In this document: piece after piece, positions 1-9,700 of the stretch
Numbering within the stretch: the first letter of the stretch is position 1
Layout: each line of letters begins with the position of its first letter
Made by a program: the position numbers and the translations under genes
The notes under the pieces: model-generated
Seen by the model: only the letters and a program-made list of their open reading frames with translations
Databases searched by the model: none
What the model was told of the DNA's origin: nothing
Source: Bacteroidales bacterium
GTDB taxonomy: Bacteria; Bacteroidota; Bacteroidia; Bacteroidales; UBA10428
Length of the DNA: 64,000 bases
Assembly (NCBI GenBank): GCA_016931575.1
Contig: JAFGEO010000072.1
Span: forward strand, 1 to 64,000
Direction: 5' to 3'

Positions 1-230
1 CCAACAATCCAATAATCCTACCCCTAGATACCTAGACTCCTAGAAACCTTGATACCACCAACCATCCAATTAACCCCCTAGATACCTGGATGCCTAGAAA
101 CCTTTACACCTCCAACATTCCAATAATCCACCCCTAGATACCTAGACTCCTAGAAACCTTAACCCCTCCAACAATCCACCCCTATATACCTAGACTCCTA
201 GAAACCTTTACACCTCCAACAATCCATTAA
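1..230. repeat. 8-base repeat array in about four 48-57 base higher-order copies
   Basis: Copies begin near 1, 58, 112 and 168, with a truncated fifth at 216. Each opens with a CCAACAATCC-like segment followed by in-register octamers such as CCCTAGAT, ACCTAGAC and TCCTAGAA (22-45 in copy 1) and then ACCTT. The array is non-coding in both strands as far as can be seen. The same octamer family recurs at 16824-16878 (opposite strand), 17355-17434 and 47741-47772. It begins at the window edge, so its true left limit is unknown. Confidence 0.85.
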
Positions 231-251
231 TCCGCCAACCTCCCAGCCTCA

Positions 252-270
252 GGCTTCGACGAGCTCAGCC
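252..270 (-). repeat. REP-like 19-mer
   Basis: On the minus strand this reads GGCTGAGCTCGTCGAAGCC. It resembles the GGCTGAGCTTGTCGAAGCC-type extragenic repeat that I recall from many bacterial genomes. A second copy differing at two bases lies on the plus strand inside dnaE at 1234-1252. The remaining sequence from 271 to 424 holds nothing I can name apart from a single 9-base DnaA-box match at 330-338. Confidence 0.5.
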
Positions 271-424
271 ACCGGACCCCAGCACCTCGCACCCGGCAAT
301 TCCCTAACTTCAGTACAGAAGGCAACTACTTATCCACAAATATCAACACCCCTTCCAATTCCCCCTCCGAACCCCTACCTTTATATCCTTGGAAATTGTA
401 TCCATTTTTAAACGCCACCGAGGA

Positions 425-3400
425 ATGTTTTTGATTTTTGATACCGAGACAACGGGCCTGCCGAAGAACTGGAAAGCCCCGCTTACCGATAGTGAGAACT
501 GGCCAAGAATGGTGCAGCTGGCCTGGCAGGTGCATGACGTGAAAGGAGAGCTGCTGGAGGTGAAGAACTATATCGTCAAACCGGAAGGCTATACCATTCC
601 TTTTGCTGCGGAGAAGATCCATGGCATCTCCACTGAAAAGGCCATGCGTGATGGGAAAAACCTGCAGTGGGTACTCGAAGAATTTAACAGGACACTGGAA
701 AAAGCTGCCTTTCTGGTGGGGCATAATGTAGAATTTGACATCAGTATAGTCGGCGCGGAATATTACCGGAAGCAGGTAGCGTCCAAATTCCTGGAGATGA
801 AGCGTATCGACACCAAGTTAGACAGCACACAATACTGCGCCCTTCCGGGGGGGCGTGGCGGACAGTTCAAATGGCCCAACCTTTCCGAGCTGCACAACAA
901 ACTTTTTGGAACCGGTTTCGAAGAAGCTCACAATGCCGCTGCCGACGTAGTGGCTACTGCCAGATGTTTCCTGGAGCTGGCACGTCTGGGCGTCATTGAA
1001 CCAGTAAAACATGGGTTGGAACCTTCATTTACAGCAGATTTTCAGATAGCCAATCCGGACATCGTTCAGCCCATTGAACTGGAAATCGGATCTAATAAAG
1101 ATGAGGTCCCTGAACCCCTTCCTGAACCCCTTCCGGAGCCTGAAGATGAAGCCTTGGAGCCATCTGAAGATCCGGAAGAATCTGAAGTAATGGAAGAATC
1201 TGATGCGGAGGTCCCGGAAGCTGAGCCTCCGGAAGCTGAGCTTGTCGAAGCCTGCCCTTTCACCCACCTGCATGTGCACACCCAATACTCCATCCTGGAT
1301 GGGGCAGCAGATATTTCCGGGCTTTTAGATAAAGCCAAAGCAGACGGGATGACCGCCATGGCGATCACCGATCATGGCAATATGTTCGGGGTGAAGGAAT
1401 TTCATAACCTCGCCAGGAAAAAAGGGATAAAACCTATCCTGGGATGTGAGGTTTATGTGGCCCCCCGCTCGCGACTCATCAAGGAAGATAAATCAGATGG
1501 CGGAGGAAGGCACCTGATATTACTGGCCAAGAATCTCACGGGTTATCACAACCTGATTAAGCTGGTTTCTTACGGATGGACGGAGGGCTTTTACTACAAG
1601 CCAAGGATCGACAAAGAGTTGTTAAAACTGTATCATGAGGGCCTCATTGCCTGCTCAGCTTGTCTGAATGGGGTCATTTCAAACATTCTCAGGCATGGGA
1701 ACCCTGAAGAGGCCAAAACTGAATTGCTGGAGTACAAGGAAATGTTCGGAGAAGATTTTTACCTCGAACTGCAGCGCCATCAATCCGGTGATCCGCAAAT
1801 TGACAGGGAGGTGTATCACGATCAGCAATTTGTCAACGAGCACCTGATCCGGCTGGGAAAGGAAACCAATACCCTCGTGGTAGCCACCAACGATGTGCAT
1901 TTTATTAACCAGGAAGATGCAGAAGCGCATGACCGCCTGCTATGCATCAGCACAGGAAAGGACCTGGATGACCCGAACCGGATGCGCTATACCCGCCAGG
2001 AATGGATGAAGACCCGGGAGGAGATGCAGCAACTTTTTGCGGATGTGCCCGAAGCCCTGGACAACACGTGGAAAATCGTTGAGAAGGTCGAGGAGTTTAA
2101 GCTGGACTCTCCGCCGATCATGCCTGAGTTCCCCATCCCCGGGGACTTTGGTACGATGGAAAGCTACAGGGAAAAGTATACCAAGGATCTGCTTCTGGAG
2201 GAATTTGGAGAAACTGCCTACCAGCGCCTGGGGAATTTCGAAAAAGTTTTGCGTGTTAAACTGGAGGCCGACTACCTGGCCCACCTGGTTCATGCGGGTG
2301 CCATGATGAGGTACGGTGATCCGTTGCCCCAGGAAGTGGCCGAGCGGAACGAATTTGAGCTGAACACCATAAAAACCATGGGCTTCCCGGGATATTTCCT
2401 GATCGTCTGGGATTTTATCAAGGCAGCCAGGGAGATGGATGTTTCTGTCGGTCCGGGAAGGGGATCCGCAGCCGGGTCTACTGTTGCGTATTGCCTGAGA
2501 ATCACCGATATTGACCCGATAAAATATGATTTGCTGTTTGAGCGTTTCCTGAACCCCGACCGTATTTCCATGCCCGATATCGATATCGACTTCGACGAGG
2601 ATGGACGGGATAAGGTGCTTAAATGGGTCGTAAAAAAATATGGTGAAAAACGGGTTGCCCATATTATCACCTTTGGAACCATGGCCCCGAAAATGGCGAT
2701 CAGGGATGTTGCCCGGGTTCAAAAACTTGAACTTTCTGAGGCCGACCGTCTTGCCAAGCTTATTCCGGAACGTCCGGGAACAACATTCAGGAAAGCCTAC
2801 GATGAAGTTCCCGAGCTGAAACTGGAAAAAGACAGCCCCAATCCCCTGATTTCACAAACACTGAAATTTGCAGAGGTTCTGGAAGGCTCGGTACGGCAAA
2901 CGGGGGTCCATGCCTGCGGCATTATCATCGGTCGCGATGACCTGGAAGAACACATTCCCCTGTCGACGAATAAGGACGCGGAATTGTACGTTTCACAGTT
3001 TGATGGCAAGCATATCGAATCTGTCGGGATGCTGAAGATGGACTTCCTGGGGCTGAAAACACTTTCGATCATCAAGGATGCGGTTGCCAACGTGAAACTA
3101 TCCAAAGGGATTGATATTGATATTGATGCCATTCCGCTGGATGATCCCAAAACTTTTGAGCTGTATGCCCGGGGTGAAACCACGGCATTGTTTCAGTTTG
3201 AATCCACGGGCATGAAAAAACACCTGAGGGCCCTGAAGCCAAACCGCTTCGAGGACCTGATCGCCATGAACGCCCTTTACCGGCCGGGTCCGATGGAATA
3301 CATCCCGGATTTCATAAAGAGAAAACACGGACAACAAAAAATTGTCTACGACCTTCCGGAAATGGAGGAATACCTGAAGGATACCTACGGGATCACAGTC

Positions 3401-4849
3401 TATCAGGAACAGGTGATGTTGCTATCCCAGAAACTGGCAGGGTTTACCAAGGGTATGGCTGACTCACTCAGGAAGGCCATGGGGAAGAAGATCCGCTCCA
3501 TGATGGATGATCTTAAGGAAAAATTTATCGAAGGATGCCGGAAGAACGGCTACGAGGAGAAGACCATTGAAAAGATCTGGACCGACTGGGAAGCCTTTGC
3601 GCAGTATGCCTTCAATAAATCGCACTCGACCTGTTATGCCTATGTCTCCTACCAGACAGCCTACCTGAAAGCTCATTATCCTGCCGAGTTCATGGCTGCC
3701 GTGCTCAGCCGCAACCTGAATGATATTAAGAAGATCACCTTCTTTATGGAGGAATGCAAGCGAATGGGACTGCACGTACTGGTACCGGATATCAATGAGA
3801 GTTTTTCCCGGTTTACGGTGAACAAGGATGGTAATATCCGTTTTGGGATGGCAGCAATTAAAGGAGTTGGTGAATCTGCCGTAGCCCATATCATTGAGGA
3901 ACGCGAAAAACGCGGATCCTTTAAGGATATGTATGACTTTGTGGAGAGGGTGAACCTGAGTACCGTCAACAAGCGAAGCGTCGAAGCGCTGGTTATGGGA
4001 GGGGGATTTGACAGTTTTACCACGATGGGGCGGCACCAGTATTTTATTACGGACCGGGAAAATCTCACCTTCATCGATCAGCTCCTGCGTTATGGCAACC
4101 TGGTAAAAACCCAGCAGACCCATACCCTTTTTGATGATGATTCGAGTTACCAGAATGCCCAGCAGAAACCTCCCGTGCAGGAAGGAGAGGAATGGGCGCC
4201 CCTGTACAAACTGAACAAAGAAAAAGAACTGATCGGGGTATACCTCTCATCCCATCCACTGGATGACTACCGGCTGGAGATCGACAATTTTACAAATTGT
4301 ACCCTCGCGGAACTGGAAAACATCAACGATCTTAAAAACCGGGAGCTGTCCGTCGCCGGCCTGGTTACGGAAGTGCGGCACATGACCGGGAAGACCGGGA
4401 AGCCATACGGGATCCTGGTGCTTGAAGATTATACTGATTCATACCGCTTCATGTTGTTTGGCCGCGATTATGAAGATTATCGGAAATACCTGTATGAGGG
4501 ATATTCCCTGCTCGTCAAAGGGAGTATCCAGCAAAATGCCTGGAGAAAAGACCAGGAATTATGGGAATTTAAGATCAAGTCGATGCTGATCCTCAATAAT
4601 GCCCGGGATGAGATTGTCAACAGCCTGGCTATCCGGGTGTCCCTGAGCCAGCTCAATGAGGGCCTGATAGGTAATATTAAAGAACAGCTTGAAAGTACCC
4701 CGGGGAAGGCGCGCATTAAATTTTACATTTACGATGAAGCGGAAGGCATATCCATCGAGATGTTTTCGAGAAATACATCGATAACCGTGAGCAATGAACT
4801 GATCCATTACCTGGATAAACATCCGGAGATCGATTATAAGGTTAGTTAG
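425..4849 (+). CDS. dnaE: DNA polymerase III alpha subunit with N-terminal 3'-5' exonuclease domain
   Basis: Replicative polymerase, 1474 aa from the ATG at 425; an upstream TTG at 389 would add 12 unlikely residues. Residues 1-200 form a DEDDh proofreading exonuclease: FDTETTGLP (Exo I), VGHNVEFD (Exo II) and HNAAADVV (Exo III). An acidic Pro/Glu-rich linker follows at about 225-276. Then comes the PHP domain (HLHVH, ITDHGN), the C-family polymerase core with GPGRGSAAGS and the metal-binding PDIDIDFDEDGRD, helix-hairpin-helix and a C-terminal OB fold (SVAGLVTEVRHM). Usual DnaE proteins are about 1150-1280 aa, so the exonuclease is a real extra domain and may proofread in cis in place of a separate DnaQ. 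The linker DNA holds a 12-base tandem repeat near 1107-1135 and a REP-like 19-mer at 1234-1252. The gene is monocistronic, with only a short hairpin after it. Confidence 0.96.
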   Translation: MFLIFDTETTGLPKNWKAPLTDSENWPRMVQLAWQVHDVKGELLEVKNYIVKPEGYTIPFAAEKIHGISTEKAMRDGKNLQWVLEEFNRTLEKAAFLVGHNVEFDISIVGAEYYRKQVASKFLEMKRIDTKLDSTQYCALPGGRGGQFKWPNLSELHNKLFGTGFEEAHNAAADVVATARCFLELARLGVIEPVKHGLEPSFTADFQIANPDIVQPIELEIGSNKDEVPEPLPEPLPEPEDEALEPSEDPEESEVMEESDAEVPEAEPPEAELVEACPFTHLHVHTQYSILDGAADISGLLDKAKADGMTAMAITDHGNMFGVKEFHNLARKKGIKPILGCEVYVAPRSRLIKEDKSDGGGRHLILLAKNLTGYHNLIKLVSYGWTEGFYYKPRIDKELLKLYHEGLIACSACLNGVISNILRHGNPEEAKTELLEYKEMFGEDFYLELQRHQSGDPQIDREVYHDQQFVNEHLIRLGKETNTLVVATNDVHFINQEDAEAHDRLLCISTGKDLDDPNRMRYTRQEWMKTREEMQQLFADVPEALDNTWKIVEKVEEFKLDSPPIMPEFPIPGDFGTMESYREKYTKDLLLEEFGETAYQRLGNFEKVLRVKLEADYLAHLVHAGAMMRYGDPLPQEVAERNEFELNTIKTMGFPGYFLIVWDFIKAAREMDVSVGPGRGSAAGSTVAYCLRITDIDPIKYDLLFERFLNPDRISMPDIDIDFDEDGRDKVLKWVVKKYGEKRVAHIITFGTMAPKMAIRDVARVQKLELSEADRLAKLIPERPGTTFRKAYDEVPELKLEKDSPNPLISQTLKFAEVLEGSVRQTGVHACGIIIGRDDLEEHIPLSTNKDAELYVSQFDGKHIESVGMLKMDFLGLKTLSIIKDAVANVKLSKGIDIDIDAIPLDDPKTFELYARGETTALFQFESTGMKKHLRALKPNRFEDLIAMNALYRPGPMEYIPDFIKRKHGQQKIVYDLPEMEEYLKDTYGITVYQEQVMLLSQKLAGFTKGMADSLRKAMGKKIRSMMDDLKEKFIEGCRKNGYEEKTIEKIWTDWEAFAQYAFNKSHSTCYAYVSYQTAYLKAHYPAEFMAAVLSRNLNDIKKITFFMEECKRMGLHVLVPDINESFSRFTVNKDGNIRFGMAAIKGVGESAVAHIIEEREKRGSFKDMYDFVERVNLSTVNKRSVEALVMGGGFDSFTTMGRHQYFITDRENLTFIDQLLRYGNLVKTQQTHTLFDDDSSYQNAQQKPPVQEGEEWAPLYKLNKEKELIGVYLSSHPLDDYRLEIDNFTNCTLAELENINDLKNRELSVAGLVTEVRHMTGKTGKPYGILVLEDYTDSYRFMLFGRDYEDYRKYLYEGYSLLVKGSIQQNAWRKDQELWEFKIKSMLILNNARDEIVNSLAIRVSLSQLNEGLIGNIKEQLESTPGKARIKFYIYDEAEGISIEMFSRNTSITVSNELIHYLDKHPEIDYKVS
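1234..1252 (+). repeat. REP-like 19-mer within the dnaE linker
   Basis: AGCTGAGCTTGTCGAAGCC lies in frame in the acidic linker and encodes part of the segment EAELVEAC just before the PHP domain. It matches the complement of 252-270 at 17 of 19 positions. Because the linker is unstructured, an insertion there would be tolerated. Chance convergence with Glu/Ala-rich codons is the alternative explanation. Confidence 0.45.
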
Positions 4850-5234
4850 CTTAATACCTGATTTAGTTGACATCGAAATCACCCCTGGACCGGGAATTCA
4901 CCCCTACAGGGGCTTTTTCGTCCCTGAGGAGGAATACTGCATTCATGAGCCATAACTAGCCTGAAGTGTTTTTATCATCTTACTTTGAATAAGCATAAGG
5001 TTTTATAAGTGTTTCTCTTTAACCCAAGGCTTCAGCTGGGGGTATCAGGACCTCGGACAGACAGACAGGCGCACACACCAGCTATTCATAGAAGCACGAC
5101 ATATCTTGCGCCGCAAGTACTGCAATGCTAAAGAAGGTATTGAATATGGACGAACTTGCCGGAATCTCCCATGGCGAAAGCCGGATTCCGGTTATAACCC
5201 GGAGATCCCCGGCTTCACGAAACTTTACCACTAA
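4850..5234. other. intergenic region, no confident gene
   Basis: Between the dnaE stop and the hppA terminator. One frame on the plus strand stays open from 4989 to 5231 (81 codons) but has no ATG, GTG or TTG in a sensible place and no recognisable motif. No RNA gene was seen. Apart from the weak hairpin at 4901-4918 I see nothing definite here. Confidence 0.5.
4901..4918 (+). terminator. weak terminator-like hairpin after dnaE
   Basis: CCCC-TACA-GGGG followed by C and five T, about 50 bases after the dnaE stop. The stem is only four to five base pairs, so termination is plausible but weak. Confidence 0.35.
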
Positions 5235-5263
5235 AAAAGGCTGCCTCACCGAGGCAGCCTTTT
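5235..5263 (-). terminator. rho-independent terminator of hppA
   Basis: Nine-base-pair stem GGCTGCCTC / GAGGCAGCC with loop ACC (5239-5259). On the minus strand it is followed by a run of six T. It lies 24 bases beyond the hppA stop. A shorter T-run on the other side could also make it act weakly on transcripts from the dnaE side. Confidence 0.85.
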
Positions 5264-5286
5264 CAATATTATAAAGTCAGGATATC

Positions 5287-7587
5287 TTATGCAAAAAAGC
5301 TGTAAGCAACTGTCAATCCTGACATGACAACTGAGACCATAGTCATCAGTTTGATCAGGATATTCAGGGAAGGTCCGGAAGTATCTTTGAAAGGATCACC
5401 TACGGTGTCACCAACGACACCGGCTTTGTGCGCATCACTTCCTTTTCCGCCGAAATGACCTTTTTCAATGTATTTCTTGGCATTGTCCCATGCTCCACCT
5501 GAGTTGTTCAGCATACCTGCCAGGGTGAACCCGGTAACCAGACCACCTGCCAGAAGACCGATAACACCAGCTACGCCCATTGCAACACCAACTGCTACAG
5601 GAACTAAGATGGCCATCAGTGAGGGAACCAGCATTTCACGTTGAGCGCCCTTGGTAGAAATAGCCACACATTTTGCGTATTCCGGAGTGGCTTTACCCTC
5701 CATAATTCCGGGGATTTCCTTGAATTGGCGGCGTACTTCATCAACCATGGCGCCTGCAGCACGACCTACAGCTTTCATGGTCATGGCACAGAAGACGAAT
5801 GCCATCATGGAACCTATGAAGAGACCTCCAAGGAGGAGGGGGTTAAAGATCGACAGGTCATAGGCCTGAACGAAATCATGAATTCCTGCTTCAGAAAGCT
5901 TAACGCCAACAGCGCCATCAGGCAATGTATCAAGCGCAGCATCTTTAGCATAGAAATACAGGTCGCCAACTTTTTCAAAACCATCTCCGGCAATTTTCCC
6001 CAGCCATAATCTTACTTCTTCCATATAGGCAGCAAGAAGTGCCATGGCAGTAAGGGCAGCCGAACCGATAGCAAAACCTTTACCGGTAGCAGCGGTGGTG
6101 TTTCCAAGCATGTCAAGAGCGTCGGTACGTTCCCGTACTTCTTTTGGAAGTTCAGCCATTTCAGCGTTACCGCCGGCGTTGTCAGCAATAGGACCAAAAG
6201 CATCGGTGGCGAGGGTGATACCCAGCGTTGAAAGCATACCTACCGCGGCAAAACCGATTCCGTAGACACCTTCCGCAAAATTTTCGAATCCATTGGCAAA
6301 ACCAAAGGCGGCGATGATACCGGCAACGATGGTTAGAGCCGGGATCCAGGTAGAGTACATACCCACTGCGATACCATCGATGATGGTAGTTGCAGGTCCC
6401 TGCTGAGCCTGGGTAGCAATACCCTGAGTAGGTTTATATTCATCAGAAGTATAATATTCAGTACCCTGACCGATAATTACACCTGCTAAAAGTCCGGAGA
6501 CAACAGAACCAAAAACACCCCATGTAAGCCATCCGGCGGCAGCCAGACCGGCTACGGCACCCAGTACCAGCACGGAACTTCCAAAGGTTCCGAAAAAGAG
6601 CGCGCGCAATAAAGTTTTCTGAGTAGCAGATTCTTTTGTGCGGACCATAAAAATACCGACAATTGAGAGGACAATACCGATCGCTGCAACGAGAAGTGGA
6701 GCAGTTACTTTTTCAAGTCCGGTGATATTCCCGGCAGCATCTTTGCCAATGAGAGCAGCTCCGAGAGCGGCAGTAGCCAGGATAGAACCAGCATAAGATT
6801 CGTAAAGGTCAGCTCCCATACCGGCAACATCACCTACGTTATCACCTACGTTATCTGCGATAGTAGCAGGGTTACGCGGATCATCTTCGGGGATACCGGC
6901 TTCAACTTTACCTACGAGGTCAGCTCCAACGTCAGCAGCTTTGGTGTAGATACCACCACCAACACGGGCGAAGAGTGCCTGAGTAGATGCCCCCATACCG
7001 AAAGTTAACATGGTAGCGGTAATTTCAATGTATTTTTGGTGATCATCAATTCCTTTGTGAACGAAATCAAGTCCCAGCAGACTTAATCCACTATCCATGT
7101 GAGCCTGCGTGAAGATCACTTTGTCCAGCAGCAAGTACCATAATGCGATATCAAGAATGGCAAAACCTACTACAACGAGTCCCATAACAGCACCACTACG
7201 GAAGGCGATCTGCAATCCTTTGTTGAGGGATTGAGAAGCACCATGCGCAGTACGCGCTGATGCGAAAGTAGCAGTTTTCATTCCAAGGAAACCGCAAAGC
7301 CCTGAGAAAACTCCTCCGGTAAGGAACGCCACAGGAACAAATGGGTTTTGTACTCCCAGATAAGCTAATAAGGTCAGGAGAATTACCAATACAACAAATA
7401 CCAGACCAACCACTTTGTACTGACGGGTCAGGTATGCCATTGCTCCGTCACGAACGTACTGAGCAATCTCTTTCATCTTGTCGGTACCCTCTGAGTTCTT
7501 CATCATATTCTTGAAGAAAATGTAGGCAAACCCCAAGGCAAGAACTGCTCCAATTAAAGCCAATATAGGCACTAAATCAGTATTCAT
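5287..7587 (-). CDS. hppA: membrane-bound ion-pumping pyrophosphatase (K+-dependent type)
   Basis: Hydrolyses cytosolic pyrophosphate and pumps H+ and/or Na+ out across the inner membrane. The protein has 766 aa and about 16 hydrophobic segments, the full family length. Visible motifs are DVGADLVGK (219-227), the pyrophosphate/Mg site [20 protein letters not shown] (about 245-264), [12 protein letters not shown] (462-473) and a C-terminal [17 protein letters not shown] segment. [10 protein letters not shown] (495-504) carries Ala where K+-independent enzymes have Lys (GNTTKA), which places it in the K+-dependent group. Family knowledge says this group contains H+, Na+ and dual-ion pumps, and the sequence alone does not settle which ion moves here. 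It is monocistronic, with a good promoter at 7651-7680 and a strong terminator. Confidence 0.96.
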   Translation of the reverse strand: MNTDLVPILALIGAVLALGFAYIFFKNMMKNSEGTDKMKEIAQYVRDGAMAYLTRQYKVVGLVFVVLVILLTLLAYLGVQNPFVPVAFLTGGVFSGLCGFLGMKTATFASARTAHGASQSLNKGLQIAFRSGAVMGLVVVGFAILDIALWYLLLDKVIFTQAHMDSGLSLLGLDFVHKGIDDHQKYIEITATMLTFGMGASTQALFARVGGGIYTKAADVGADLVGKVEAGIPEDDPRNPATIADNVGDNVGDVAGMGADLYESYAGSILATAALGAALIGKDAAGNITGLEKVTAPLLVAAIGIVLSIVGIFMVRTKESATQKTLLRALFFGTFGSSVLVLGAVAGLAAAGWLTWGVFGSVVSGLLAGVIIGQGTEYYTSDEYKPTQGIATQAQQGPATTIIDGIAVGMYSTWIPALTIVAGIIAAFGFANGFENFAEGVYGIGFAAVGMLSTLGITLATDAFGPIADNAGGNAEMAELPKEVRERTDALDMLGNTTAATGKGFAIGSAALTAMALLAAYMEEVRLWLGKIAGDGFEKVGDLYFYAKDAALDTLPDGAVGVKLSEAGIHDFVQAYDLSIFNPLLLGGLFIGSMMAFVFCAMTMKAVGRAAGAMVDEVRRQFKEIPGIMEGKATPEYAKCVAISTKGAQREMLVPSLMAILVPVAVGVAMGVAGVIGLLAGGLVTGFTLAGMLNNSGGAWDNAKKYIEKGHFGGKGSDAHKAGVVGDTVGDPFKDTSGPSLNILIKLMTMVSVVMSGLTVAYSFFA

Positions 7588-7650
7588 AATTTAAGTTTTT
7601 ATGTATTAGAGTTCACTAATTTGAAGTTATTATATTTATTCTACGAGGTG

Positions 7651-7680
7651 CAAATATAATTAAATTGGCTGCTTTGCAAA
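7651..7680 (-). promoter_or_regulatory. Bacteroidota-type promoter for hppA
   Basis: On the minus strand TTTG (7677-7680) is followed after 18 bases by TATATTTG (7651-7658). This fits the -33/-7 consensus of the Bacteroidota housekeeping sigma factor. Transcription would start about 55 bases before the hppA ATG. Confidence 0.7.
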
Positions 7681-7896
7681 AAGTTGAGGAAGATATGAAT
7701 AATTATACGGCAGTTAATCATCTCCATAACGACAAGAAAAACAATTAGATAGCACCATTTTTAAAGAAAATATCTAATGACGCGACAAATAATTTGGGAT
7801 CGTTCTAAATTAAAATGAATTCCTATCTTTAAACTCTGATTTGAATTTTACACCCCTGGTTCTGTTAAGACTTGAAAGTTAGAAAAAGTAATCGCT
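7681..7896. other. intergenic region between hppA and the acyl-CoA synthetase
   Basis: A+T-rich divergent spacer. Beyond the hppA promoter the only promoter-like string for the plus strand is TATCTTTA near 7833, which departs from TAnnTTTG and lacks a well-placed upstream TTG. No small gene or structured RNA was recognised. Confidence 0.4.
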
Positions 7897-9675
7897 ATGA
7901 AAGTAACCCGAACATTTGATTTGCTGGACCGATACATCACCGAGTTCAAGAAGCCGGATGCCCTGGTATCCAGGAAAGAAGGCAAATGGGTAGCGGTAAG
8001 TTCCGAAGAATATTACCGGAAGGCTCATTTATTTGCTTACGGACTGATGGCTTTGGGCCTGACTAAGGGAGATAGGGTTGCCACTATCTCCGGGAATTGT
8101 CCTGAATGGAATATAGTTGATATGGGTATGGCCATGGCCGGAATCGTCCATGTACCCATTTTTACCACCCTGTGCGATGGCGAGTATAAATACATTTTTG
8201 AACATGCTGAGATCAAGTGTGCACTGGTCTCGGACAAATGCCTTTTTGAGAACATCCTACTGGCAGCCGAGTCGGTAGGGATCAGGGATAAGGTGTTTTC
8301 CTTCACCCCTGTGGAAGAAGCTTCGGGATGGGAAGAAGTGCTTAGTCTGGGAGAGAAGAATGAATCAGCTTTCCGGGAGAAACTGGAAACGATAAAAAGC
8401 CAGATAAAGGAAGACGATTTTGCCACTCTGATCTATACCTCCGGGACCACAGGAGCCTCAAAAGGGGTTATGCTATCTCACAGGAATATGGTGCAGAATT
8501 TTCTGGCTGCAGCCAAGGTATTCCAGCTTAAACCCGAGGAAAAATATTTAAGCATCCTGCCGCTGTGCCATGTCGGAGGAAGGCTGGGTAATTATCAAAC
8601 CCAGTATAGCGGTACGAGTATCTATTACGCAGAAAGCATGGGTACCATTGCCAAAAATATGAAAGAGATCCAGCCAGTGGGTTTCGATGCAGTTCCCCGC
8701 ATCCTGGAAAAGATTTATGACAACATCATCGCCAAAGGGAAGGAGCTGACCGGTATGAAGAAGTCCATTTTCTTCTGGGCAGTGAAGGTAGGGTTAAATT
8801 ACCGCCTGACAGGTTTTAATCCTTTCTACAGGCTGAAATTAAAAATAGCCAATATACTGATTTTTTCTAAGTGGAGGGAGGCCATCGGAGGCAGGGTCCG
8901 GCTAGTTGGGTGTGGCGGAGCAAGCCTGCAGCCCCGGCTGGAAAGAGTTTTCTGGGCCTGTGGGGTGAAAATCCTTAACATGTACGGGTTAACCGAAACC
9001 TCTCCGATTATTACCATCAACCGGATGTCAAAGCCGGATGTGAAGTTATCTTCTGTTGGAAGGCTCATTGATGGTGTTGAAGTTAAGATTGCCGATGATG
9101 GAGAGATTCTCTGCAAAGGCCATAATGTGATGCTGGGCTACTATAAGGATCCCGACCTGACCTCAACGGTTTTCGATGAGGAGGGCTGGTTCCGTACCGG
9201 AGATATCGGATTTGTAGATAAAAAAGGGTTCCTGCATGTTACCGACCGGAAGAAAGAAATCTTCAAGCTCTCCAACGGAAAGTTCATAGCCCCCCAGCCA
9301 ATCGAGAACAAGCTGAAGGAGTCTATCCTGATCGACCAGGTTATGATAGTCGGTGAGCACCAAAAATTTGCCAGCGCGCTGGTGTCCCCTAATTTCACCT
9401 ATATAAATGATTGGTGTAAACAGAAAAACATTCCTTATACCAGCAAGGAAGAATTGATTTGCCTGCAACCCGTTCAGGAGATCTTTAGTGAAGAAGTCAA
9501 GCAGATCAACAGATCGCTCAACGGACCGGAGAAAATTCTTCGCTTCCGTCTGGTAGCTGATGAATGGCAGCCTGCAACCGGCGAACTGTCACCTACGCTC
9601 AAACTAAAACGAAGTTTTATCAGCACAAAATACAAGGACGTGATCAGCACGATCTATGTAAAGCAGGGTGTCTGA
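7897..9675 (+). CDS. long-chain acyl-CoA synthetase (AMP-binding)
   Basis: Activates a fatty acid to acyl-AMP and then acyl-CoA. The protein is 592 aa, the usual length for FadD/LC-FACS-like enzymes of Bacteroidota. Visible motifs: the ATP-binding P-loop YTSGTTGASKGV (about 181-192), MYGLTETSP (A5, about 361-369), GWFRTGDIGFVDKKGFLHV (A7) and the hinge DRKKEIFKLSNGKFIAP (A8, about 450-466). No signal peptide is seen, so it is cytoplasmic or membrane-peripheral. It is first in a tight run with the acetyltransferase-like gene (25 bases downstream) and the CrtI-like oxidoreductase, which suggests supply of activated acyl chains for a lipid modification. The exact chain length and fate are unknown. 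Confidence 0.9.
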   Translation: MKVTRTFDLLDRYITEFKKPDALVSRKEGKWVAVSSEEYYRKAHLFAYGLMALGLTKGDRVATISGNCPEWNIVDMGMAMAGIVHVPIFTTLCDGEYKYIFEHAEIKCALVSDKCLFENILLAAESVGIRDKVFSFTPVEEASGWEEVLSLGEKNESAFREKLETIKSQIKEDDFATLIYTSGTTGASKGVMLSHRNMVQNFLAAAKVFQLKPEEKYLSILPLCHVGGRLGNYQTQYSGTSIYYAESMGTIAKNMKEIQPVGFDAVPRILEKIYDNIIAKGKELTGMKKSIFFWAVKVGLNYRLTGFNPFYRLKLKIANILIFSKWREAIGGRVRLVGCGGASLQPRLERVFWACGVKILNMYGLTETSPIITINRMSKPDVKLSSVGRLIDGVEVKIADDGEILCKGHNVMLGYYKDPDLTSTVFDEEGWFRTGDIGFVDKKGFLHVTDRKKEIFKLSNGKFIAPQPIENKLKESILIDQVMIVGEHQKFASALVSPNFTYINDWCKQKNIPYTSKEELICLQPVQEIFSEEVKQINRSLNGPEKILRFRLVADEWQPATGELSPTLKLKRSFISTKYKDVISTIYVKQGV

Positions 9676-9700
9676 AAAGTCCTGAAAATCCCACGTTGTA

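Noticed and set aside
1-230. CRISPR-like appearance of the spaced repeats
   Set aside because: The repeats are degenerate, differ in length and lack unique spacers of constant size; no cas gene is present.
330-338. Perfect DnaA-box 9-mer TTATCCACA upstream of dnaE
   Set aside because: A single 9-mer is expected by chance about every 130 kb per strand, and no cluster, A+T-rich unwinding element or dnaA gene accompanies it, so no origin is claimed.
1940-2722. Long open frame on the minus strand inside dnaE
   Set aside because: It lies wholly within a confident gene in another frame and shows no protein-family features.
4989-5231. Open plus-strand frame of 81 codons in the dnaE-hppA gap
   Set aside because: No start codon in a plausible position, no recognisable motif, no promoter.
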